From assembly GCA_902489375.1 (NCBI GenBank), contig CABTZP010000086.1, positions 1 to 5,644 on the forward strand: a stretch of DNA of 5,644 nt. The letters are read 5' to 3'. The notes beneath the pieces were generated by a model. The model did no database searches. It saw nothing but the letters and a program-made list of their open reading frames with translations, and was not told the origin of the DNA. Positions 1-4,619 of the stretch are shown in pieces. This DNA is from an uncultured Tissierellia bacterium (lineage in GTDB: Bacteria > Bacillota > Clostridia > Tissierellales > Peptoniphilaceae). How positions within the stretch are numbered: the stretch's first letter is position 1; each line of letters opens with the position of its first letter. The translations under genes were made by a program, and so were the position numbers.

Positions 1-40
1 CCCCCCCCCCGCCGCCCCGGGGGGGGGGGCGGGAGGGGGG
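1..40. other. Homopolymeric C/G tract at contig edge, probable sequencing or assembly artefact
   Basis: The first 40 bases contain only C and G apart from a single A: a C run, a short mixed GC stretch, then long G runs. The C and G blocks could fold back on each other. Nothing else in the window is like this, and the sequence becomes ordinary at about base 41. Long G runs at contig ends commonly come from no-signal cycles on two-colour Illumina instruments, and the opposite end of this contig carries adapter. I infer an artefact. A genuine GC hairpin is possible but less likely. Confidence 0.75.
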
Positions 41-64
41 CTCCTTCTGAAATGGGAGATCATT

Positions 65-113
65 GCAGTGAAAATGCTCAGGTTGGCAAAAGCCTCTGAG
101 CTTCTTCGGAATT
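65..113. repeat. Decayed edge copy of the 42-bp repeat, with longer spacer
   Basis: Bases 65-99 align without gaps to the first intact repeat unit (114-148) at about 23 of 35 positions, including a shared CAAAAGCC block. The terminal arms, however, have lost the TAAGTGG / CCACTTA sequence. The spacer to the next unit is 14 bases instead of 7. It retains a hairpin of its own, GCTCAG at 76-81 with CTGAGC at 96-101. I read it as a degenerate left-boundary copy, which suggests the array truly ends here rather than being cut off by the contig edge. Confidence 0.5.
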
Positions 114-534
114 TAAGTGGGAATCTCCAAGTCGCCAAAAGCCACTTACGAAATTTAAGTGGGATTTCTAAAGTCTCAATTTCCCACTTACTATTTATAA
201 GTGGAGAAAGGCAAGTCTTATTTTCCCACTTACCATTTTTAAGTGGAGAAAGGCAAGTCTTCATTTCCCACTTATCATTTTTAAGTGGAGTTTAGCAAGT
301 CTTCATTTCCCACTTACCATTTTATAAGTGGAAAAAACCGAGTCTCAAATCTCCACTTAAATTTCGTAAGTGGGAAAAAGCAAGTCTTGGATTCCCACTT
401 ATTTTTCGTAAGTGGGAAAAAGCAAGTCTCGGATTCCCACTTACTTATCGTAAGTGGAAAAAGCTATGTCTTGGATTCCCACTTATTTTTCATAAGTGGA
501 GAAAGTCAAGTCGCGTATTCCCACTTACATTTTG
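114..534. repeat. Tandem array of ten 42-bp palindromic units
   Basis: Ten 35-base cores start at 114, 156, 198, 240, 282, 325, 367, 409, 451 and 493, so the period is 42 except for one 43-base step. Each core is TAAGTGG, 21 inner bases, then CCACTTA, followed by an AT-rich spacer of 7 bases (8 once). The two 7-base arms are identical in all ten copies. The 21 inner bases vary but keep a central AAGTC-like core (GAGTC in unit 6, ATGTC in unit 9), usually within CAAGTCT. Two folds compete: arms within one unit (21-base loop) or the right arm of one unit with the left arm of the next (7-base loop). The plus strand reads as a 14-residue peptide repeat (SHL..F.SGE.QV), but the frame breaks at the 43-base step. 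A noncoding DNA or RNA element is more likely. It lies directly 3' of thiW. Function unknown. Confidence 0.93.
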
Positions 535-557
535 TAAATGGAAATTGACAAGACGCC
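535..557. repeat. Truncated right-edge copy of the 42-bp repeat
   Basis: TAAATGG at 535-541 is exactly 42 bases after the last intact unit start and differs from the invariant arm by one base. It is followed by inner sequence containing CAAGACG, resembling the CAAGTC core. The unit then runs into the C-rich hairpin beyond thiW and has no right arm. This is a half copy marking the right end of the array. Confidence 0.7.
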
Positions 558-574
558 CCCCACCGGGGCTCCTC
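549..574 (-). terminator. Possible weak terminator hairpin downstream of thiW
   Basis: Read on the minus strand just after the thiW stop, AGCCCC and GGGGGC can pair around a very short loop. The following sequence, GTCTTGTC, is poor in T, so this is not a strong intrinsic terminator. The first repeat unit read in this direction follows immediately and could contribute. Transcription may therefore continue into the 42-bp array. Confidence 0.35.
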
Positions 575-580
575 GCTTCT

Positions 581-1090
581 CTACTCTTCCAGCTGCTTGT
601 GAATATGTTCCAAGGTCCCGCTTTTTTTCATGGCCAGGGTGATCACGGCGGCAATGAAGGTCCCTACGCAGGTGCTGATCAGGAAGGGCCCTACGAAGGT
701 AAAAAGCGCAGCATTCTTCCCCATAACAAGCTTGGCAATCGGATAGGACAGGATCCCGCCGATGATCCCGGTTCCGATGATCTCGCCTGCATAGGCGTAG
801 GGGAGGGATTTTCCTTTCTGATAAAGAAGGCCGGATAAAAAAGCCCCGCACATGGAACCTGGAAAGGCCAGTAGGGTTCCTAGGCTAAAGATATTTCTTA
901 ATAACGAAGCAACAAAGGCGGAACCCACCGCATAGGCCGGACCCAGGATGATGGCGCCCAGGACGTTGATCAGGTGCTGGGTAGGCGAGGCCATCGCCCC
1001 AAAAACAGGGACATGGATAAATGAGCCCACCACAGAAAGCGCGGCAAAAATAGCGGCCAGGGTCAGCTTTTTACTGTTCACTTTTTTCAT
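581..1090 (-). CDS. thiW: ThiW-like ECF transporter S component (thiazole uptake)
   Basis: This 169-residue, very hydrophobic protein is predicted to be the substrate-binding membrane subunit of an energy-coupling-factor importer for the thiamine precursor hydroxyethylthiazole. It begins with a short basic stretch (MKKVNSKK), followed by about five membrane segments at roughly residues 10-30, 38-65, 73-90, 98-120 and 128-155. The diagnostic stretch is residues 35-82: SPTQHLINVLGAIILGP, then SLLRN, then LLAFPGSM, which I recognise from the ThiW family. The length fits that family. The start is supported by AGGAG at 1097-1101, about six bases before the ATG. The shared ECF energising subunits (EcfA, EcfA', EcfT) are not in the window. 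Its upstream neighbour on the same strand is thiD, fitting a thiamine-salvage role, but the 302-base gap is filled mostly by a minisatellite. The substrate is family inference; another vitamin-precursor specificity cannot be excluded. Confidence 0.88.
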   Translation of the reverse strand: MKKVNSKKLTLAAIFAALSVVGSFIHVPVFGAMASPTQHLINVLGAIILGPAYAVGSAFVASLLRNIFSLGTLLAFPGSMCGAFLSGLLYQKGKSLPYAYAGEIIGTGIIGGILSYPIAKLVMGKNAALFTFVGPFLISTCVGTFIAAVITLAMKKSGTLEHIHKQLEE

Positions 1091-1113
1091 AAAAATCTCC
1101 TATCAATTCTTAA

Positions 1114-1142
1114 TCAATATTTTCATTCATCTTTTTGATCAA
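1114..1142 (-). promoter_or_regulatory. Possible promoter for thiW
   Basis: On the minus strand TTGATC (plus 1137-1142) and TATTGA (plus 1114-1119) are separated by 17 bases and lie about 24 bases upstream of the thiW start. Each hexamer matches the sigma-A consensus only partly (four and three of six). The surrounding 1091-1154 stretch is AT-rich, in sharp contrast to the repeat beside it, which favours a local promoter. If real, thiW need not depend on transcription through the minisatellite. Confidence 0.3.
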
Positions 1143-1154
1143 TTTTTCTTTTGC

Positions 1155-1386
1155 CAGAAAGCCAGGCACGCCAAAGAGCCAGACCCGCTAGAGGACCGGG
1201 TGCGCCTGAAAGGCGGGTGCGTCGAAAGGGCCGGCGCCTCAGAGAGCTGCACGCCAGAGGACCAGACCAGCCAGAGGGCCGGCGCACCTGAGGGCCGGGT
1301 GCGTCAAAGAGCCGAGCGCGCCGGAGGACCAGACCAGCCAGAGAGCCGAGCACGCCTGAGGGCCAGACCCGCCAGAGAGCCGAGCC
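1155..1386. repeat. GC-rich 17-bp minisatellite between thiD and thiW, about 13.6 copies
   Basis: Units begin at 1155, 1172, 1189, 1206, 1223, 1240, 1255, 1272, 1288, 1305, 1322, 1339 and 1356, with a partial copy at 1373-1386. Most are exactly 17 bases; one is 15 and one is 16. The plus-strand consensus is about CAGAGRGCCRGRCNCGC. Two near-identical composite blocks (around 1255-1271 and 1322-1338, both GAGGACCAGACCAGC) suggest duplication of multi-unit segments. The array starts six bases after the thiD stop. The 17-base period is not a multiple of three, so reading frames crossing it on either strand are incidental. Complementary stretches such as GGTGCGCC (1199-1206) and GGCGCACC (1281-1288) could form long-range stems in the transcript. 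No similarity to the 42-bp array was seen. Function unknown. Confidence 0.9.
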
Positions 1387-1392
1387 TTCCCC

Positions 1393-2238
1393 TCAGCGAA
1401 TCACCGGGAAATTCCCCTCAATGGCAAAGAGATGGTCCAGGGGACCAGATCCCTTTCCCAGGTCGAGCATCGAGGCCATGGCCATGGAAAGGAAGTTTTT
1501 CGCTTCCCGAATGCTTTCCGTGAGCGCCTTTCCCTTGGCCAGATTGCTGGCGATGGCCGAGGAAAGGGTGCAGCCGGTTCCGTGGGTATTGGGATTATCA
1601 ATTCGTTTTCCCTCAAACCAGGTAAAATCTTTTCCGTCATAAAGAAGGTCGCTTGCGGCAAGATGGTCACTGACTTGGCCCTGCTGATGACCCCCTTTAA
1701 TCAGAACGCTGGCCCCAAAACGGTCAAAAAGAATTTTTCCAGCCTCTTCCCGATCGGCATCCGTCTGAATTTTCTTTTGCGAAAGAATCTCCGCCTCCGG
1801 AAGGTTCGGCGTGATCAGATGGGCCAGCGGAAGAAGGTCTTTTTCAAGAGAAGCCATCGCCTCTTTGCTAAGGAGGGGTGTTCCGGTGGAAGAAGCCATC
1901 AAAGGATCAATGACGACCTTTCTTGCCGAATAGGTTTTCAGGGCCTCGCCCACAACCTGGATGAGGGGCGCGGAATAGACCATCCCGATTTTTACGGCAT
2001 CAGGGAAAATATCCGAAAAAACCGCCTCCAACTGCTGACGTAAAATCAGCGGGCTGACCTCCATCAGCCCGGTAATGCCCATTGAATTTTGGGCGGTAAT
2101 GGCCGTGATCGCGCAAAGGGCGTATACCCCGTGAGCCGTCATCGTTTTGATGTCCGCCTCAATGCCCGCGCCTCCGGATGAGTCGGAGCCAGCAATCGTC
2201 AGCGCCTTGGCAAGGGGCTTTCCCCTGTTCTTTTCCAT
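1393..2238 (-). CDS. thiD: Hydroxymethylpyrimidine / phosphomethylpyrimidine kinase ThiD
   Basis: This cytosolic ribokinase-fold enzyme uses ATP to phosphorylate HMP and then HMP-phosphate, giving the HMP-pyrophosphate that is joined to the thiazole moiety in thiamine synthesis. The 281-residue protein is full length for the family (about 265-280). Visible landmarks: GSDSSGGAGIEADIKT at 17-32 (substrate-binding start), CAITAITAQNS at 42-52, DPLMASSTGTPLL at 111-123, LITPNLPEAEIL at 141-152, VLIKGGH at 178-184, and the anion-hole motif NTHGTGCTLSSAIA at 217-230 with Cys223 in the catalytic GTGC. The ATG is preceded by GGAGGAA on the minus strand (plus 2244-2250), fixing the start. It is followed by the 17-bp minisatellite and thiW on the same strand. 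No thiE, thiM or thiC is present. ThiD is well distinguished from pyridoxal kinase by the GSDSSGGAGI and THGTGCT pattern, though some side activity on pyridoxal cannot be ruled out. Confidence 0.96.
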   Translation of the reverse strand: MEKNRGKPLAKALTIAGSDSSGGAGIEADIKTMTAHGVYALCAITAITAQNSMGITGLMEVSPLILRQQLEAVFSDIFPDAVKIGMVYSAPLIQVVGEALKTYSARKVVIDPLMASSTGTPLLSKEAMASLEKDLLPLAHLITPNLPEAEILSQKKIQTDADREEAGKILFDRFGASVLIKGGHQQGQVSDHLAASDLLYDGKDFTWFEGKRIDNPNTHGTGCTLSSAIASNLAKGKALTESIREAKNFLSMAMASMLDLGKGSGPLDHLFAIEGNFPVIR

Positions 2239-2322
2239 GGAACTTCCTCCGTTTCTTTCTCTTCATGAGTCGTTTATACTATAATGCATTCGGAAGAAAA
2301 AGGAAAAGAGGAGGAATTGGAA
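2239..2322. promoter_or_regulatory. Divergent promoter region between thiD and the chromate-transporter pair
   Basis: This 84-base gap must hold the start signals for both divergent genes. On the plus strand a perfect TATAAT lies at 2280-2285, about 38 bases before the chromate-transporter start; no good -35 box is seen 16-18 bases upstream. An overlapping TATACT is at 2275-2280. Read on the minus strand the same stretch gives TATAGT and TATAAA as -10 candidates for thiD. The two promoters therefore seem to share or abut one AT core, so regulators binding here could affect both. The region is too short for a TPP riboswitch and shows none of its conserved boxes. Confidence 0.5.
2307..2315 (+). 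promoter_or_regulatory. Ribosome binding site deciding the first chrA start
   Basis: AGAGGAGGA sits with its GGAGG eight bases before the ATG at 2323. An in-frame ATG at 2284 would add 13 charged residues, but it overlaps the TATAAT box and has no ribosome binding site. The start at 2323 is preferred; it also places the family's N-terminal hydrophobic helix right at the start of the protein. Confidence 0.85.
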
Positions 2323-2889
2323 ATGAATATCTATTTGGATCTCTTTCTGACCTTTGCCAAAATCGGGGGATTCACCTTCGGCGGGGGCTATGCCATGCTC
2401 CCGATTCTCCAAAGAGAAGTGGTCGAAGACAAAGGCTGGGCAACCGAGCAGGAACTATTGGATTATTATGCCATCGGCCAATGCACGCCGGGCATTATCG
2501 CCGTCAATACCGCAACCTTTATTGGAAATAAGAAAAAAGGTCTGTTAGGCGGGATTGTCGCGACCCTGGGGGTAGTGACCCCTTCCCTGGTCATCATCAT
2601 TTTGATTTCCGCCTTTTTGAAAAATTTTTCCCATATCGGCTGGATCCAGCACGCCCTTGGCGGGATCCAGATCTGCGTCTGCGTCCTGGTTTTTGACGCG
2701 GCCATGAAGCTGGCCAAAAAATCCCTGGTGGACCTTCCGGCCATCCTTCTTTTTATCGCCGTCCTGTTCTGCTCTCTTTTTACCTCAATTCAAACCTTTT
2801 TGCTTGTTCTTCTCTCCGGCCTTCTGGGACTGGTCGGAAAGACGATTGCAGAAAAAAAAGCCCCGAATAAGGAAGGAGGAAGGTCATGA
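2323..2889 (+). CDS. chrA: Short-chain chromate transporter (CHR) family protein, first of pair
   Basis: This 188-residue integral membrane protein has a single CHR domain (short-chain type, about half the length of classical two-domain ChrA). Key motifs: FTFGGGYAMLP at 17-27 after the first helix, GQCTPGIIAVNTATFIG at 52-68, and TPSLVIII at 86-93. Further hydrophobic segments lie at about 75-98, 108-128, 137-153 and 155-172, ending in a charged tail. Family members export chromate, or in some cases another oxyanion. Short CHR proteins typically occur as adjacent gene pairs whose products are thought to work together, as for Bacillus subtilis YwrA/YwrB. The next gene overlaps by four bases (ATGA), consistent with translational coupling and a fixed subunit ratio. 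Chromate as the true substrate is only family inference; an anaerobe may use it for another anion such as sulfate. Confidence 0.9.
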   Translation: MNIYLDLFLTFAKIGGFTFGGGYAMLPILQREVVEDKGWATEQELLDYYAIGQCTPGIIAVNTATFIGNKKKGLLGGIVATLGVVTPSLVIIILISAFLKNFSHIGWIQHALGGIQICVCVLVFDAAMKLAKKSLVDLPAILLFIAVLFCSLFTSIQTFLLVLLSGLLGLVGKTIAEKKAPNKEGGRS

Positions 2890-3449
2890 TTTTCCTTCGC
2901 CTTTTTTTCGAATTTTTTAAGACCGGCCTTTTTTCGATCGGAGGAGGGCTGGCCACCCTGCCCTTCCTTTACGAAATACAGGCCCATACCGGATGGTTCA
3001 GCGTTCAGGACGTCATCAACATGATCGCCGTTTCCGAATCCACCCCGGGACCTTTAGGGATCAATATGGCAACCTATGTGGGCTATATTGCCGCCGGGGT
3101 TCCTGGCTCGCTCGTCGCTGTCCTGGGGGAGATCACCCCGGCCATCTTCATCATTTACCTGATCAGCAAGTTTTTAGAAAAGTTTTCCGACAGCAAAGCC
3201 GTTCAGTACGCCATGTATGGCCTCCGCGCCGCCTCCGCCGCCCTGATTATGGCTGCGGGCTTTCTGGTAGCGAAAGTCACCTTCCTGAACCTGCCCCTTT
3301 TTAAACAAAGCGGCAATTTCCTGGATCTCATTAAGGTCCCGGCCATCCTCATGGGAATGGTCATTTTTCTGGTGTATAAAAAGACCAAAAAGCATCCCAT
3401 TTACTATATCCTGGCTGCTGGCATCGCCGGCGTGATTTTTTCGATGTAG
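2886..3449 (+). CDS. chrA: Short-chain chromate transporter (CHR) family protein, second of pair
   Basis: This 187-residue membrane protein is homologous to, but clearly diverged from, the protein encoded just upstream. It has the same motif order: FSIGGGLATLP at 16-26, SESTPGPLGINMATYVGY at 50-67, and ITPAIFIIYLIS at 83-94. Membrane segments follow at about 70-95, 110-132, 150-164 and 172-186. The start ATG lies within the upstream gene's stop overlap (ATGA), with AAGGAGGAAGG about three bases before it, so translation is probably coupled. In paired short CHR systems the two halves are thought to insert with opposite topology and form a heterodimer; that is family knowledge, not visible here. 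The differing motif residues (GQCTPG versus SESTPG) support complementary rather than redundant roles. A strong terminator follows 22 bases after the stop. Confidence 0.9.
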   Translation: MIFLRLFFEFFKTGLFSIGGGLATLPFLYEIQAHTGWFSVQDVINMIAVSESTPGPLGINMATYVGYIAAGVPGSLVAVLGEITPAIFIIYLISKFLEKFSDSKAVQYAMYGLRAASAALIMAAGFLVAKVTFLNLPLFKQSGNFLDLIKVPAILMGMVIFLVYKKTKKHPIYYILAAGIAGVIFSM

Positions 3450-3471
3450 ACCCAAAAAAGGAAAACAAGAA

Positions 3472-3510
3472 ACGACCGCCGAGGGAAACTCCCTTGGCGG
3501 CCGTTTTTTT
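3472..3510. terminator. Strong intrinsic terminator, possibly bidirectional
   Basis: Arms at about 3472-3486 and 3490-3504 (ACGACCGCCGAGGGA and TCCCTTGGCGGCCGT) form a GC-rich stem of about 15 pairs with one A-C mismatch, one G-U pair and a three-base loop. Seven T (3504-3510) follow on the plus strand, a classic intrinsic terminator for the chromate-transporter pair. On the minus strand the same stem is followed by TTTCTTGTTTTCC, so it may also stop the converging thioesterase operon, whose last gene ends at 3559. Confidence 0.93.
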
Positions 3511-3558
3511 CGGCGTTTTGGGGCAGCGCGATCCCCCTAAATCTCCATAAAAGGCTCC

Positions 3559-3936
3559 CTATCTCTTACTGGCCTTTTCCATGAACTTTTTGTTGTCAAT
3601 GATAAAGCGGTGATGAATTCCCCGGCCAACAAGGCCCGTTTCATCGTAAACCTCTGCTTTAAAGATGAGTTTCTTACGGTCGATTTCGGTAAGAACCGTC
3701 TGACAGGTAATTTTCCTGCCAATGGGCGTGGGCTGCAAATGTTCCACTTCGATGTAAAGGCCGACGGTCCCCTGCCCCTCCTCCAGATCGCCGGCGACAG
3801 ACCGGCTCGCCGTATTTTCAATCAGGGCAACCATATTCGGAGTTGCGTAGACCGGCAAAAGGCCGCTTCCTGCCCGATCGGCTGTATTTTCTTCACTGAC
3901 GATGACTTCGCCTTTTCCAATCTTTCCGATTTCCAT
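3559..3936 (-). CDS. FlK-like hotdog-fold acyl-CoA thioesterase
   Basis: This 125-residue cytosolic protein is a complete single hotdog domain resembling the fluoroacetyl-CoA thioesterase FlK family. The most telling stretch is GSGLLPVYATPNMVALIE (residues 23-40), then VGLYIEVEHLQPTPIG (58-73) and GLVGRGIHHRFIID (101-114). FlK's catalytic Thr42, Glu50 and His76 correspond to Thr32, Glu40 and His66 here, with exactly the same 8- and 26-residue spacings. It should hydrolyse a short acyl-CoA thioester. Close homologues are widespread in organisms that never meet fluoroacetate, so the substrate is probably an ordinary small acyl-CoA and is unknown. The start has AAAGGAG (complement at 3942-3948) five bases upstream. 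It is the last gene of a pepV, LUD, thioesterase run, 58 bases after the LUD gene, and ends before the shared terminator. Confidence 0.87.
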   Translation of the reverse strand: MEIGKIGKGEVIVSEENTADRAGSGLLPVYATPNMVALIENTASRSVAGDLEEGQGTVGLYIEVEHLQPTPIGRKITCQTVLTEIDRKKLIFKAEVYDETGLVGRGIHHRFIIDNKKFMEKASKR

Positions 3937-3994
3937 ATTTTCTCCTTTTCTTTTTTTTCAAACAGACTCGGCTTTTTCCTCTGGCAATTTGAAA

Positions 3995-4606
3995 TTAATA
4001 GCCCAGGTCCTCATGAATCAGGATGACTTCATAGTCCTGACCGAAGGGTCTGGCCGCCAGGACCAGGTAAGCCCGACAGATTTTGTCCGGCGACTGGCAA
4101 TGGAAGCATTGAATTTCCTCGCTGTCATGGCAGGGGGTAGAGATGGGAAACCGGCGGGCGGTTTTCGGCGCCGCCACTTCCTGGGCCCTAGCCATGGCGA
4201 AATCCAAATTCTTTGCCAGCTTGTTTTGACCGATAATCAGGTAGACCTTTTCATGGCCAAAGGCCTGGGAACTAATCCGATTGCCTGTCGCGTCAATGCT
4301 GACCATCTCCCCTGTTTCCGCCAGAGCATTGACCGAGGAAAGATAGATTTCCGCGTTCATCGCCGCCTTAAAAACTTCCTTTTGGCTCATCCCTTCCGCT
4401 GGCTTCCAGTGGGTGTAAAGGGTGTTTTTCTCCTTAAGCCGGTCCATAAGGCCCAGGGCATCCACGGTCATTGACCCCCCGAAACCAACGGTTTTTCCCT
4501 GAATTTTTTCCGTCAGATACTGGGCCGCCTCTTCTTTCGTTTGAAATTCCTGAACCGGGTAGCCCTTCTTTTCCAAGGCTTTTTTGACTTTGGTAAAATC
4601 AGTCAT
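3995..4606 (-). CDS. LUD-domain (lactate utilisation-like, DUF162) protein
   Basis: This 203-residue soluble protein belongs to the LUD family (Pfam PF02589), which includes LutC/LldG-type lactate-utilisation proteins, but it is a stand-alone clostridial-type member. Motifs: VGFGGSMTV at 40-48 (phosphate-binding-like loop), YLSSVNALAETGEMVSIDAT at 88-107 followed by GNR, and KVYLIIG at 120-126. The C-terminal part has four cysteines, Cys159, Cys167, Cys170 and Cys177, in the arrangement TPCH(x)7, CFHC and SPDKICRA, likely binding a metal or iron-sulfur cluster. No lutA or lutB is nearby, so a role in lactate oxidation is not supported by context and the biochemical function is unknown. AAAGGAG (complement 4613-4619) lies six bases from the ATG and directly abuts the dipeptidase stop, indicating co-transcription and probable coupling. 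Confidence 0.88.
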   Translation of the reverse strand: MTDFTKVKKALEKKGYPVQEFQTKEEAAQYLTEKIQGKTVGFGGSMTVDALGLMDRLKEKNTLYTHWKPAEGMSQKEVFKAAMNAEIYLSSVNALAETGEMVSIDATGNRISSQAFGHEKVYLIIGQNKLAKNLDFAMARAQEVAAPKTARRFPISTPCHDSEEIQCFHCQSPDKICRAYLVLAARPFGQDYEVILIHEDLGY

Positions 4607-4619
4607 TGCCTTCTCCTTT

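Noticed and set aside
114..534. CRISPR array
   Set aside because: Taking the palindromic segment as the repeat leaves intervals of about 15-20 bases that are related to one another (shared AAGTC core). CRISPR spacers are longer and unrelated. No cas gene is present.
114..534. Integron attC sites or insertion-sequence ends
   Set aside because: No integrase or transposase, no cassette genes between units, and the regular 42-base tandem period does not fit either.
68..548. Two small repeat-protein genes on the plus strand
   Set aside because: The peptide repeat follows from a period divisible by three, the frame shifts at one 43-base unit, a stop interrupts it, and start signals are weak.
1091..1392. 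TPP riboswitch in the thiD-thiW gap
   Set aside because: None of the conserved riboswitch boxes was seen; the CTGAGGG matches are part of the 17-bp repeat.
948..1523. Long plus-strand open frame across the thiW 5' end, the 17-bp array and the thiD 3' end, and its minus-strand counterpart at 1123-1353
   Set aside because: Both depend on low-stop GC-rich repeat sequence and overlap well-supported genes. The 17-base period cycles through all three frames, so no peptide repeat is kept.
2284..2322. Upstream ATG at 2284 for the first chromate-transporter gene
   Set aside because: It overlaps the TATAAT box, lacks a ribosome binding site and adds a charged stretch before the first membrane helix.
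3995..4606. LutC of a LutABC lactate oxidation operon
   Set aside because: No lutA or lutB neighbours, and the four-cysteine C-terminal motif fits the stand-alone clostridial LUD group.
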